Part shown: piece by piece, positions 54,338 to 63,892 of the stretch
How positions within the stretch are numbered: position 1 is the stretch's first letter
Layout of the letters: every line of letters begins with the position of its first letter
From: Paraburkholderia sp. NMBU_R16
GTDB taxonomy: Bacteria > Pseudomonadota > Gammaproteobacteria > Burkholderiales > Burkholderiaceae
Reading direction: 5' to 3'
DNA length: 64,000 nucleotides
Assembly (NCBI RefSeq): GCF_013282575.1
Contig: NZ_JAAAYE010000008.1
Location: forward strand, 62,001 to 126,000
Notes under the pieces: generated by a model
What the model saw: the letters and a program-made list of their open reading frames with translations, nothing else
What the model was told of the DNA's origin: nothing
Database searches by the model: none
Program-made: the position numbers and the translations under genes

Positions 54338-54591
54338 TCGAAAGCTCTCCTTCGCGCCCCTTTTGTCGCTGCGGGCGCAAGCGCTCATCTTACGCCTAAG
54401 GCATCGGGTGGGATTTCGCCGCTATTAGCAGCAACGGGCGCCCGCTGCTTGCTTTGCGCACGGAACTTGCGTCGCTACACTGGACTCGTTGTGAAACTAG
54501 CAAGCGAAATGCGCGCCGCCTTCAGGGCGCCGATGTTCCGGGGGACGACCCAAGACCGACGGCGGGCAGATTCGCAAGAGTGAGGTGAGCG

Positions 54592-55569
54592 ATGACGACA
54601 GCCATGGTCAAGCACGAACTTGCGGTCGCCTCGTTCAGCAAAGTCTACGATCTGGATCAAGTCGAGACGGCGCTGAACGAATTGGGAGAGAGCGCGAACG
54701 AGGCATTGCGCACGACGTACGAGAAGATGCTGAAGGTCGGCAATATGCGCTTTTGTGTGAAGCCGAACCGGATGCCATCGATCGATGCGCTGCTCGACAC
54801 CTTGCCGAATTTCGCCGAACCGCTCGAAGACGTGCGGCGGCAAATCGCGCTTTGCATCGAGACCGAGGACCGGCTCGAACTGATGCCGATCCTGCTGCTC
54901 GGCGATCCGGGCATCGGCAAGACGCATTTCGCCAAGGCGCTCGCGCGTCTTTTCGGCACCGCTTATCAATACGTGGCGATGAGCTCGCTCACGGCGGGCT
55001 GGATTCTGTCGGGGGCTTCGTCGCAATGGAAGAACGCCAAGCCCGGCAAGGTCTTCGAAACACTCGTGAACGGCAGTTATGCGAATCCCGTCATCGTCGT
55101 CGACGAACTCGACAAGGCCAACGGCGACTCGCAATACGACCCGCTCGGCGCGCTGTATGCGTTGCTCGAACACGAAACGGCGCAGTCGTTCATCGACGAG
55201 TTCGCCGAAATTCCGATCAACGCCGCGCAGGTGATCTGGGTCGCCACGGCCAACGACGATCGCAGTATTCCCGAGCCGATCCTGAGCCGCATGAGCGTCT
55301 ACGAGATCACGCCGCCCGATTCGGCGGGCGCGCGGCGCATCGCGCAGGCCATCTACGACGAGATCCGCTGCACGCATGCCTGGGGACAGCGTTTTCCGGC
55401 CGAGCTCGGCGACGATGCGCTCGATGCGCTCGAGCGGACCTCGCCGCGCGACATGCGTCGCGCGATTCTGCAAGGGTTCGGCGCGGCACGCGTCGATGGG
55501 CGCGATGCGATCCGCGCCGACGACATCCGGCTCGACCGCAGCGCGCGCCGCCGTCCGATCGGCTTTTGA
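54592..55569 (+). CDS. AAA ATPase resembling the Lon ATPase module
   Basis: A 325-residue AAA+ ATPase without a protease domain. Walker A GDPGIGKTH (104-112), Walker B VIVVDELDK (167-175), sensor 1 WVATAND and an arginine finger in PEPILSRM (R233) are all present. The small C-terminal lid includes SPRDMRRAI. The N-terminal about 75 residues are helical and specific. The layout is closest to Lon-type AAA modules; partner and substrate are unknown. It is alone, between a reverse-strand operon and an oxidoreductase gene. Confidence 0.85.
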   Translation: MTTAMVKHELAVASFSKVYDLDQVETALNELGESANEALRTTYEKMLKVGNMRFCVKPNRMPSIDALLDTLPNFAEPLEDVRRQIALCIETEDRLELMPILLLGDPGIGKTHFAKALARLFGTAYQYVAMSSLTAGWILSGASSQWKNAKPGKVFETLVNGSYANPVIVVDELDKANGDSQYDPLGALYALLEHETAQSFIDEFAEIPINAAQVIWVATANDDRSIPEPILSRMSVYEITPPDSAGARRIAQAIYDEIRCTHAWGQRFPAELGDDALDALERTSPRDMRRAILQGFGAARVDGRDAIRADDIRLDRSARRRPIGF

Positions 55570-55739
55570 GGCCGGCGATTCGCCGCATGCGGTCGCGCGC
55601 ATGGCGCGCGTCGTACAATCGCCGGGACGAGGCGCATCGGCGGCGATGTGCGGTCATACGAAAGCGCCTGTCTATCGGGGCACATACGCGCGCGGGTAGT
55701 TGACGCGAACGGGCACCGGGGCAGGCCGCGGCGGAAGAC

Positions 55740-56846
55740 ATGGACCAGATCGAATGTGTAGTGATCGGCGCCGGCGTCGTGGGTTTGGCGGTGGCGCGTG
55801 CGCTGGCCGAGCGCGGGCGCGAGGTGCTCGTACTCGAGGCGACACAAGCCATCGGTACCGGCACGAGTTCGCGTAACAGCGAGGTCATCCATGCGGGGCT
55901 CTACTATCCGCGCGGCTCCCTCAAGGCCACGCTATGCGTGCGCGGGCGCGAAATGCTCTACGAATACTGCGCCGAGCGCGGCGTACCGCATCGGCGTTGC
56001 GGCAAATTGCTCGTGGCCACCGCGCGCAATCAGCTGCCTCAGCTCACGGCCCTTGCCACACGCGGCAAGGAAAACGGGGTGCTCGATCTCATGCGGCTCA
56101 CGGCCGACGAGGCACAGGCGCTCGAGCCGGCGCTCGAATGCGTCGAAGCGGTGTTTTCGCCGCAAACGGGCATCGTCGATAGCCATCAGCTGCTGCTTGC
56201 GCTGCAGGGCGACGCGGAGCGCAACGGCGCCGTCTGCGCGTTTCATGCGCCGGTGGAGTCCATCGACGCAAGCGGCGGGCGCTTCGTCGTGCAAGTCGGC
56301 GGTTCGTCGCCGAGTGTGCTGTCCGCGGCAACGCTCATCAATAGCGCGGGGCTCCATGCCAATGCGCTCGCGCGAAAGATTCGCGGCCTCGATGCGCGCC
56401 ACGTACCGCCACTTTACTTTGCGCGCGGCTGTTACTTCAGCATCTCGGGGCGCGCGCCGTTCTCGCGACTCATTTATCCGATGCCCAACGAAGCGGGGCT
56501 CGGTGTGCATCTGACGCTCGATCTGGGCGGACAAGCGCGCTTCGGTCCCGACGTCGAGTGGATTCAATCGATCAACTACGACGTCGATCCGCGCCGCGCC
56601 GAGAGCTTTTATTCGGCGATTCGCGAGTACTGGCCCGCGCTGCCCGATGACGCGCTACAGCCCGCTTACGCCGGCATCCGTCCGAAGCTGTCCGGTCCCG
56701 GGGAACCGGCTGCGGATTTCGTCATTCAGGGGCCCGCGGCGCATGGGGTGCGCGGACTCGTCAATCTGTTCGGCATCGAGTCGCCGGGCCTCACCGCAAG
56801 TCTCGCCATCGCCGCGCGCGTCTGCGAAATCGTCGCGCGTACGTGA
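55740..56846 (+). CDS. FAD-dependent oxidoreductase, L-2-hydroxyglutarate oxidase type
   Basis: A 368-residue DAO-family flavoenzyme. The dinucleotide-binding start [19 protein letters not shown] is followed by [15 protein letters not shown], typical of the L2HGDH/LhgO group, and a C-terminal [20 protein letters not shown] block that contacts FAD. Substrate could be L-2-hydroxyglutarate or a related 2-hydroxy acid; sequence alone does not settle it. It is 170 bases downstream of the AAA gene. Confidence 0.87.
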   Translation: MDQIECVVIGAGVVGLAVARALAERGREVLVLEATQAIGTGTSSRNSEVIHAGLYYPRGSLKATLCVRGREMLYEYCAERGVPHRRCGKLLVATARNQLPQLTALATRGKENGVLDLMRLTADEAQALEPALECVEAVFSPQTGIVDSHQLLLALQGDAERNGAVCAFHAPVESIDASGGRFVVQVGGSSPSVLSAATLINSAGLHANALARKIRGLDARHVPPLYFARGCYFSISGRAPFSRLIYPMPNEAGLGVHLTLDLGGQARFGPDVEWIQSINYDVDPRRAESFYSAIREYWPALPDDALQPAYAGIRPKLSGPGEPAADFVIQGPAAHGVRGLVNLFGIESPGLTASLAIAARVCEIVART

Positions 56847-57017
56847 GCCCATCCGCGTGCGCGTCGCGAGCCTAGCCGCGTGCGCCGCTCGGCACAAACC
56901 CTGATCTCCAGCAGGGCCCGCAATGCACGGGAGATGGCTCGCTTCGTTGTATGCTGCCATTGCTGTCACAAGAGCAGCCGCCCGAAGCGGTTCATTACAA
57001 CTATGGAGAGTCCCCTG

Positions 57018-57329
57018 ATGAAATCATCTCGTCGTACGTTTTTGATCACGAGTCTCGGCGCCGTTTCGGCGCTCGCGCTGTCGCGTCAGGCATTGGCGGA
57101 TGCGCCCAAAGTCGCCGAGAGCGATCCCACTGCTCAGGCGCTTGGCTACAAAGAAGATGCAACGAAGGTGGACAAGGCGAAGTACGCCAAATACCAGGCC
57201 GGCGAGCAGTGCAACAACTGCTCGTTCTTCCAGGGCAAGGCGACGGACGCCTATGCGCCCTGTCCGATGTTCGGCGGCAAGCAGGTCAACGGCAAGGGCT
57301 GGTGCAGCGCTTATAACAAGAAGGCCTGA
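57018..57329 (+). CDS. High-potential iron-sulfur protein (HiPIP)
   Basis: A small periplasmic electron carrier with one [4Fe-4S] cluster. The 103-residue precursor has a Tat signal (SSRRTFL, then a hydrophobic core to QALA). The four cluster cysteines are C65, C68, C82 and C96 (CNNC, CPMFGG, GWCSAY). I use ATG 57018, with GGAGAG 7 bases upstream; an ATG five codons earlier is possible. It stands alone; partner may be a cytochrome or reductase elsewhere. Confidence 0.93.
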   Translation: MKSSRRTFLITSLGAVSALALSRQALADAPKVAESDPTAQALGYKEDATKVDKAKYAKYQAGEQCNNCSFFQGKATDAYAPCPMFGGKQVNGKGWCSAYNKKA

Positions 57330-57448
57330 GAAGCAGGCGTCAGCAGCCGGGCGGGCGGCCTGCGGCCGGGCGGCGCGCCGCTCGATCCGGCTTATCGCCG
57401 TTGCCGGCGCAGCCTTTCTCGCGGGCCGCGCCGGCAACGTGCGATCGA

Positions 57449-58150
57449 TCAGGTACGCGTAGCCAGGAACGTCATCGTGCGTCCCAGCGCGAGTGCGGAG
57501 GCGCGCTGATCGTACGAGGCGCGATCGGTGCAATTGAAGCCGTGGCCTGCGCCGGGATAGACATGAAGTTCCGCATTCGCCTTGCCGGCGAAGCGCGCTT
57601 CGATCGCTTTGACCGCGTCGATCGGAATCGAGGTGTCCCGATCGCCAAAATGAAAGAGAATCGGCACGTCGATGCTGTCCGCCTGATCGAGCAGATTCTG
57701 GATTCCGCCGCCGTAGTAAGCGACGGCCGCGTCGATCGTGCTTTGGGCAGCCATGCGATAGGCGAGCTGCCCACCGATGCAGTAGCCCACCGCAGTAACG
57801 GAGCCGGTCAGTTCAGGGCGCGCTTTCAACGCGCGTACGCCCGCGCCGAGATCGGCCACCGTGCGATCGATATCGAGCGACTTCAGCAGCGACAACGCCT
57901 TGTCCCGATCGGGCCCGTCATAGCCTAGTTCGACGCGTCGCTGGGTGCGCCAGAACATGTCGGGTACGAGCGCGACATAACCCGCGAGCGCATATTGCTC
58001 GGCGACCGAGCGGATATGTCCGTTGACGCCGAAAATCTCTTGCACGATGAGCACGCCGGGCCCGCGGCCCGCTCTCGGCAAAGCCAGGTACCCATCGAAG
58101 CGCTGGCCGTCGTCGCTCTCGATTTCGATCCACTGAGAAGTCACCGTCAT
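57449..58150 (-). CDS. Dienelactone hydrolase family protein
   Basis: A 233-residue alpha/beta hydrolase of the dienelactone hydrolase type. The catalytic triad is visible as C124 (GYCIGG), D172 (FGDRD) and H203 (GAGHGF). A family E at VLIVQEIFGVN is present. It may hydrolyse a dienelactone or similar ester; no aromatic pathway genes are nearby. ATG 58150 has GAGG upstream, and an in-frame ATG seven codons earlier is less well placed. It is reverse strand and convergent with the HiPIP gene. Confidence 0.9.
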   Translation of the reverse strand: MTVTSQWIEIESDDGQRFDGYLALPRAGRGPGVLIVQEIFGVNGHIRSVAEQYALAGYVALVPDMFWRTQRRVELGYDGPDRDKALSLLKSLDIDRTVADLGAGVRALKARPELTGSVTAVGYCIGGQLAYRMAAQSTIDAAVAYYGGGIQNLLDQADSIDVPILFHFGDRDTSIPIDAVKAIEARFAGKANAELHVYPGAGHGFNCTDRASYDQRASALALGRTMTFLATRT

Positions 58151-58424
58151 CGTCGTTTCCTCATTCGTCATTCATCGTTCATCGTTTCGTTGCTCGTCCG
58201 GCTTCACGCAACCGGAGACGCTGCGCCGCCAGAGTTTGTCACTATTCGCCGCTGCTTGCTGAAAGGCGGCGCAGTCGTCGTTCACTATAGGCCGCCGTTC
58301 GTTCTTGCCTTTGAATCGAATCGATCTCGATTATTCATTTTTCCGGAAGGCCGTGCGCGCGTAGAGTAAGCGCGTAGCGTCCGCCAAAGGTCACGACGGC
58401 CATGAAACGAAAGGGGAATCGACC

Positions 58425-59522
58425 ATGAGTACGCCGCGTTATCCGTCCGCGCTTGCCGAGCGTTTCGATTTGCGCTTGCCTGTGGTCCAGGCGCCGATGG
58501 CGGGTGCATCGAATCCCGCGTTCGTCGCTGCGGCCTGCAATGCGGGGGCGCTCGGCAGTCTCGGCGCATCGGGCATGTCGCCCGACAAACTCGCGGCGGC
58601 CGTCGCCGAGATTCGCGCGGCGACTTCGCGGCCCTTCGCCGTGAACCTGTTCGTGCTGCAACCCGCCTCGCCCGACGAAGCCACGGTGCGGCGTGCGCTC
58701 GAAGCCATCGATCCGTTGCGTGCCGAGCTCGGACTGCCGCCCGGGCATGCGCTCGATCGTTATGCGCCCGACTTTCGCGCGCAATTAGAGGCATTGATCG
58801 AATTGCGCGTGCCCGTCGCGAGCTTCACGTTCGATGTGCTCAGCGCCGCCGACGTCGCGCGGCTGAAGGCCGCGGGCAGCTATGTGATCGGCACCGCGAC
58901 GCACGTGGCCGAAGGCGTTGCCTGGCGCGACGCGGGGGCCGACGCGGTGTCCGCGCAAGGCGGCGAAGCCGGCGGCCATCGCGGCACGTTCATCGGTGCC
59001 TTCGAGGATGCGCTCGTCGGCACGATGGCGCTCGTCCCGCAGCTCGTCGATGCGCTCGGCGACGTGCCCGTATTGGCGGCCGGCGGCATCATGGACGGAC
59101 GCGGCATCGAGGCGGCCCTCACGCTCGGCGCCCAGGCCGCGCAGATCGGAACTGCCTTCCTGACCTGCGCCGAATGTCCGATTCCGCAGGCATGGAAGGC
59201 ACGGCTCCTCGAAAGCGAAGACACCTCGAGCACCGTGACGCGCGCCATCTCGGGCCGCCATGCGCGCGGTATACGGAACGGTTTGATGACCCGGCTCGGG
59301 GCGGCGGCGGAACGCATCGCCCCGTATCCCGTGCAGAACGCACTGACGCAAGAGCTGCGTCAGACTGCCGGACGCGCCGGGCAAAGCGATTATTTGTCTC
59401 TGTGGTCCGGGCAGGGTGCGGCGCTTGCGCGCAGGCGCCGCGCCGGACTCACGGTCGGCGAACTCGTCGATGCGCTCGAAGCCGAATGGCTTGCCGCGAG
59501 CCGCCGGCATTCAGTGGGGTAA
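58425..59522 (+). CDS. Nitronate monooxygenase family FMN enzyme
   Basis: A 365-residue TIM-barrel FMN enzyme. Family marks are the start LPVVQAPMAGASNPAFVAAA, VSAQGGEAGGHRG with the putative catalytic His, and PVLAAGGIMDGRGIEAALTLGAQAAQIGTAF. These fit class I nitronate monooxygenase, which oxidises alkyl nitronates such as propionate 3-nitronate. It is intact and monocistronic, with a 470-base gap downstream. Confidence 0.91.
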   Translation: MSTPRYPSALAERFDLRLPVVQAPMAGASNPAFVAAACNAGALGSLGASGMSPDKLAAAVAEIRAATSRPFAVNLFVLQPASPDEATVRRALEAIDPLRAELGLPPGHALDRYAPDFRAQLEALIELRVPVASFTFDVLSAADVARLKAAGSYVIGTATHVAEGVAWRDAGADAVSAQGGEAGGHRGTFIGAFEDALVGTMALVPQLVDALGDVPVLAAGGIMDGRGIEAALTLGAQAAQIGTAFLTCAECPIPQAWKARLLESEDTSSTVTRAISGRHARGIRNGLMTRLGAAAERIAPYPVQNALTQELRQTAGRAGQSDYLSLWSGQGAALARRRRAGLTVGELVDALEAEWLAASRRHSVG

Positions 59523-59992
59523 CGGCGCAACGGCCGTGTAAAAGCGGCTTACCGATGGCAAACCGATAGTGAAACGATGCGTTCCGCATCGCATCGGCGG
59601 CTGTCATCCGATTGCCGCATTCGGGTTATCCGCATCGCACATACGGCATATTGGTTTTGAAAGAAAACGATTGCCATCGAGAGTCTATCCGCGTAAAACC
59701 CGCACTGGCGCTGCGTTAGCGGCGGGTGTATACCGATAGCGCACGCATAGTCCGGCGACCGGCTATTAGTAGTCGTCCCGATTCTCAAAAAAATCCCCAA
59801 CTTTAATTTGTTGCCCTACACTTGCGCGCAGCACGAGGCGTGGCTTGTCACGAACTGGCCGGCTCGCGTGCCAGACCAAGTGCATGACGATGCATTCCGG
59901 TGTTCTTGCTCCTCGGATCGATCGACACGATATAAGACGAAGGCGGGGTACGGGCGGGGATGCCGTTTTTGGGACCGAAACTGGAGACTTAC
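59523..59992. other. Leader region upstream of the binding-protein gene
   Basis: 470 bases with no convincing gene. Small inverted repeats (for example ACCCGC...GCGGGT around 59698-59728) and an AT-rich stretch (about 59785-59815) are seen. A TATAAG hexamer near 59931 could be a -10 for the binding protein. I see nothing more definite. Confidence 0.5.
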
Positions 59993-61141
59993 ATGAAAAG
60001 CAAGATGCAAAAGGTGTTGCCGATCAGCGCGGCGGCGATGTTGTTCGCCGCGATGGCAACGGGCGCAGCGGCGGACGAGGTCGTCAAGATCGGTCACGTC
60101 GCTCCGCTGACGGGCCAGATCGCCCACCTCGGCAAGGACAATGAGAATGGCGCGCGCCTTGCCGTCGAAGAGATCAACGCCAAGGGCCTCACGATCGGCG
60201 GCCAGAAGATCACGCTCCAGCTCGATGCGCAAGACGATGCGGCCGACCCGCGTCAGGCCACCCAAGTGGCGCAAAAGCTCGTCGACGACAAGGTTGTCGC
60301 GGTCGTGGGCCACTTGAACTCCGGCACGTCGATCCCGGCGTCGAAGATCTACAGCGACGCGGGCATCGTTCAAATCTCGCCGTCGGCGACGAACCCGCAG
60401 TACACGCTGCAGGGCTTCAAGACGACGTACCGTGTGGTGGCGACGGACGCGCAGCAGGGTCCGGCATTGGCCAACTACGCGCATGACCAGCTCAAGCTGA
60501 AGAAGGTTGCCGTCGTCGACGACGCCACGGCATACGGCCAGGGTCTCGCGAACGAATTCGAGAAGAAGGCGAAGGCGCTCGGCATGACGGTCGTTTCGCA
60601 CGATGCGACGAACGACAAGGCGACCGACTTCCGCGCCATTCTGACGAAGATCAAGGGTGAGAACCCCGACGCGATCATGTACGGCGGCATGGATGCCACC
60701 GGCGGCCCGTTCGCCAAGCAGGCGAAGCAGCTCGGTCTGCGCGCGAAGATTCTCGCGGGCGACGGTGTCTGTACCGACCAGCTCGCGCAGCTTGCCGGCG
60801 ACGCGACGTCGAACGTGGTGTGCTCGGAAGCAGGCCGTTCGCTCGAGAAGATGGGCAAGGCTGGCGAGGCGTTCCAGGCCAAGTTCCAGAAGCGTTTCGG
60901 TGTGCCGATCCAGATCTACGCGCCGTTCACGTATGACGCCGTGTACATCATCGTCGATGCGATGAAGCGTGCGAACTCGACCGATCCGGCGAAGATCCTC
61001 GCCGCGATGCCGTCCACCGACTACAAGGGTGTGATCGGCGAAACGACGTTCGATTCGCATGGCGATCTGAAGCATGGCGTGATCTCGCTCTACCACTACA
61101 AGGATGGCAAGAAGACGCTGCTGAACGAAGTGGCGATGTAA
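59993..61141 (+). CDS. Branched-chain amino-acid ABC transporter substrate-binding protein
   Basis: A 382-residue periplasmic binding protein (LivJ/LivK type, Peripl_BP_6). The signal peptide ends TGAAA before DEVVKIGHVAPLTGQIAHLGKD, the usual mature start. SPSATNPQYT and YGGMDATGGPF lie in the expected ligand-binding regions. Its length and two-lobe layout are normal. CTGGAGAC precedes the ATG. No permease or ATPase gene adjoins it, so it works with components encoded elsewhere. It ends with a strong terminator. Confidence 0.93.
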   Translation: MKSKMQKVLPISAAAMLFAAMATGAAADEVVKIGHVAPLTGQIAHLGKDNENGARLAVEEINAKGLTIGGQKITLQLDAQDDAADPRQATQVAQKLVDDKVVAVVGHLNSGTSIPASKIYSDAGIVQISPSATNPQYTLQGFKTTYRVVATDAQQGPALANYAHDQLKLKKVAVVDDATAYGQGLANEFEKKAKALGMTVVSHDATNDKATDFRAILTKIKGENPDAIMYGGMDATGGPFAKQAKQLGLRAKILAGDGVCTDQLAQLAGDATSNVVCSEAGRSLEKMGKAGEAFQAKFQKRFGVPIQIYAPFTYDAVYIIVDAMKRANSTDPAKILAAMPSTDYKGVIGETTFDSHGDLKHGVISLYHYKDGKKTLLNEVAM

Positions 61142-61200
61142 TCGACGCCATCGTCGCGCGCTGATGGGCCGCTTACGGGCGGCCTGGCAGCAGGTACAAG

Positions 61201-61239
61201 AAAGCGCGTGCCGCTCTGGCGGTTACGCGCTTTGTTTTT
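61201..61239 (+). terminator. Rho-independent terminator after the binding-protein gene
   Basis: AAAGCGCGT (61201-61209) pairs with ACGCGCTTT (61225-61233), with an inner CCGC/GCGG stem. It is followed by GTTTTTA. It lies 60 bases after the stop codon. Confidence 0.88.
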
Positions 61240-61240
61240 A

Positions 61241-61365
61241 CGGCCCGAGTTAGCGCTTCAGCGCTTACTGGGGCCCAATGCAGAGCAACGGCCCGAGTTA
61301 GCGCTTTAGCGCTTACTGGGGCCCAATGCAGAGCAACGATCGCAGTTGGCGCTTTAGCGTCTTAC
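61241..61365. repeat. Tandem 48-base REP-like palindromic repeat
   Basis: Two nearly identical 48-base units (61241-61288 and 61289-61336; the only clear difference is CTTCAGC against CTTTAGC) plus a degenerate third part (to about 61365). Each unit holds a 34-base imperfect palindrome bounded by GGCCC and GGGCC with two AGCGCT cores (61242-61275 and 61290-61323). It lies between convergent genes, like REP/BIME elements. Confidence 0.85.
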
Positions 61366-61411
61366 CGCTCTCTCTCATGCGAAGCAGCGTCTGGCCGACA
61401 GCGTTCCGCGC

Positions 61412-62620
61412 TTAGATTCCCAACCGTTTCAACACCTTCGGCCCGATCAACGCCACGAGCGCGGCACAGACCGCGACGACCGCGAGACCGGTAGACAGAT
61501 TCGTCGCCTGCGCCACGCCGCCGATCAGCACCGGACCGACCAGCAATCCCACGTAAGCGATGCCCGCGACATGGGCGAGTCCTTCGGCCGAATGAATGCC
61601 CTTGACGCGCATCGCCGCGGCAAAGAGCACCGGCATCATGTTCGCCAGGCCGAGCCCCATCAATGCGAACCCCGCGAGCGCGGTCACGGTGAACGGCAGC
61701 ACGAGCGCGCCAATCATGCCGGCACAGGCCACCGACGCGCTCACGAGCACGAGCGGCACCGCGCCGAATCGGCCTCTGACGGCGTCGCCTGCGAACCGGC
61801 CCGCCGCCATCGCCCCTGAAAACGCCGCATACCCCGCGCTGGCCGACGCGGGCGTCGCGCCGACGACATCGCGCATGTAGACGGTGGCCCAGTCGTACAT
61901 CGCCCCTTCGGCGACGAGCGCAATCAAGGCGACGATGCCGAGCGCCCAAAGCGCAGGCGTGCGCCAGCGGTTGCCGCGGGAATGCTTCGTTTGCGGGTGA
62001 TCCTGAGGGGCGACGTGCGGCAACGTCCACGGCGACGCGGCAAGCAGCATAGCGGCGCCGGCGAGCGCTGCGAGGGCGAGGTGCAGCGCCGGCGCCATGC
62101 CGGCGGAGAGCAGCGCGCCGCCGCCCGCGGCGCCGGCCATCCCGCCGATGCTGAACATGCCGTGCAGCGACGACATGATGGGCCGGCCCAGCGCGGTTTC
62201 GACCGCGCTCGCTTCGGCGTTGATGGCCACATCGAGCGTGGCCATGCCGGCGCCGAACAGCGCCAGCACCGGCAGCAGCAGCCAGTAGGACGGCACGACG
62301 AGGATCAGCGCGGTACACGCCGACATGAGCAGGCCGCCCGCCAGGCAGGCGCGCCGGGTGCCGACGCGCGCTATCCACGGCCCATTGACGACCATCGTGG
62401 CGATCGAGCCGCCCGTCAGCGAAAAGAGGGCGACCGAGAGCCAGGCCGCATCGAGGTGAAATTTGTCGCGCACGGTCGGGACGTGAATGCCCCAAGACGC
62501 GTAGACCATGCCCGCGAGGAAGAAGAGCACCATCGTTGCGTAGCGTGCACGCTCGCGGGCGGCGACGGGCAAATCGCGATGCGCGGCGGGAGGCAAGGGG
62601 GATTCGGACGTGTGGGACAC
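61412..62620 (-). CDS. MFS transporter
   Basis: A 402-residue major facilitator protein with about 12 membrane helices. The first helix is MVLFFLAGMVYASWGIHVP; a central cytoplasmic loop around VAPQDHPQTKHSRGN separates the halves. The family branch is that of small uptake/efflux carriers; substrate is not determinable. I start it at GTG 62620, which gives a normal length; a shorter version from ATG 62533 is also possible. A longer frame upstream has no family similarity. It converges on the REP-like repeat. Confidence 0.85.
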   Translation of the reverse strand: MSHTSESPLPPAAHRDLPVAARERARYATMVLFFLAGMVYASWGIHVPTVRDKFHLDAAWLSVALFSLTGGSIATMVVNGPWIARVGTRRACLAGGLLMSACTALILVVPSYWLLLPVLALFGAGMATLDVAINAEASAVETALGRPIMSSLHGMFSIGGMAGAAGGGALLSAGMAPALHLALAALAGAAMLLAASPWTLPHVAPQDHPQTKHSRGNRWRTPALWALGIVALIALVAEGAMYDWATVYMRDVVGATPASASAGYAAFSGAMAAGRFAGDAVRGRFGAVPLVLVSASVACAGMIGALVLPFTVTALAGFALMGLGLANMMPVLFAAAMRVKGIHSAEGLAHVAGIAYVGLLVGPVLIGGVAQATNLSTGLAVVAVCAALVALIGPKVLKRLGI

Positions 62621-62839
62621 AGTCGGGGTAGGCAGAATGTGGGAAAGCGCGGTAAATCGCGGACGCAATGCAACAAATGTCAGGCGAAATGCGCGACAAG
62701 CCGCTAGGATGAAAGCCGAACGGAAGATTCTAGCCGAGCGCTTCGCGGCTTGCCGGTGGCTGGGCCTTCGGCTGGGTCTGCGGGCCTGGCCTGCAGCCGA
62801 CGATGACGCTCGAGCAACGCCTACAAGGGGAATACGTCG

Positions 62840-63508
62840 ATGAACATTCCAGCTCACGCGCCTTTACATTTGCTGCACCGAATGCCGGTGGGCACGCTGG
62901 CCACGCATTCCCGCGAACCCGACGGTTTTCCTTTTCCGACCATGTTGCCGTTCGCGCTCGATGCGTGGCATCGCCCCACGATTCTCGTGAGCCGGCTCGC
63001 CGAGCACACGCGCAATCTGCAACTCGATACGCGCGCCGGCTTTCTCGTCGTGGACGCGCCGAACGAGGCCGTGCTCGACGGTGCGCGCGTCACGCTGATC
63101 GGACGGTTCACGCCCGCCGCGGCCGACGAGGCCAACGCCGTCGCGCGCCGGTATTTGCGTTATCACCCGGCTGCGGAGCGCTATCTGGCACTCGGTGATT
63201 TCTCATTTCTCGTGATGGATGTCGAACGGCTCCGATTCATAGGCGGATTTGGCGCAATGGGCTGGTTGAACGGCGATGAACTCGACCCGCTCGATCCCCT
63301 TTCGGACGAAGACGAAATGTTCCTGACGCGGAAATTCGAGGCTGATGTAAAACGCACATCGAACGTCGAATTGGCCGGTATCGACCGCTATGGCGCCGAT
63401 TTGAAAGTTGCCGGCGAGCGCCGGCGCGTAATCTTCGATGCGCCGAAAACGACGCTCGAGGAACTCGAGCAGGCACTCGTCGAACGCCTGCGCGAGAGCA
63501 TCGATTAG
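62840..63508 (+). CDS. HugZ/PPOX-family FMN- or heme-binding split-barrel protein
   Basis: A 222-residue protein of the pyridoxamine-5'-phosphate-oxidase-like split barrel, HugZ type. The start HLLHRMPVGTLATHS, PFPTMLPFALD and LVSRLAEHTRNLQLDTRAGFLV form the barrel. The C-terminal part (about 145-222) is a helical DUF2470-like domain. HugZ members degrade heme in some species, but many are uncharacterised; no heme-uptake genes adjoin. It is divergent from the MFS gene. Confidence 0.85.
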   Translation: MNIPAHAPLHLLHRMPVGTLATHSREPDGFPFPTMLPFALDAWHRPTILVSRLAEHTRNLQLDTRAGFLVVDAPNEAVLDGARVTLIGRFTPAAADEANAVARRYLRYHPAAERYLALGDFSFLVMDVERLRFIGGFGAMGWLNGDELDPLDPLSDEDEMFLTRKFEADVKRTSNVELAGIDRYGADLKVAGERRRVIFDAPKTTLEELEQALVERLRESID

Positions 63509-63892
63509 CCGCGCTTGCGTGCCGCCGAAGCGCTTACCGCGGTTGCGGAGATTGCATGGCGGGCTCGCGGTTTGTCGAACTTGTCATCCCATGAAACGTT
63601 TTTAATGAGATAGCCCACAGAGATTTCATCTGTCGAGAGATATCGGTGCAGTGGAGCGGCGTTGTCTGAAAATGATCGAGTGAAACCCCTATTGGGTAAA
63701 TCCCTCATCAATGTGCGGTGCCGCAATGTGTGAAAGAAAAAGGAAAGCGCGGATTTCGAAAATTGGGTTTTTTGGGCTTTTCGAGGAGATGATTTTTGTG
63801 CTAATCTCGCCACGAAATATCCGAGGCACAACGTATTGAGATGGCTAACCGGCATCAGATCGGTGTCATTTACCGAAACCACAAGGGAAAGT
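63509..63892. other. AT-richer region upstream of hns
   Basis: 384 bases without a convincing gene. It is more AT-rich than the rest of the window, with T- and A-runs near 63740-63800. Such regions often bind H-NS itself and may allow autoregulation (inference). A reverse frame of 125 codons here lacks family similarity and a ribosome site. Confidence 0.5.

Noticed and set aside
63505-63882. A 125-codon reverse frame in the hns upstream region.
   Set aside because: No family similarity or ribosome site; it lies in an AT-richer likely promoter region.
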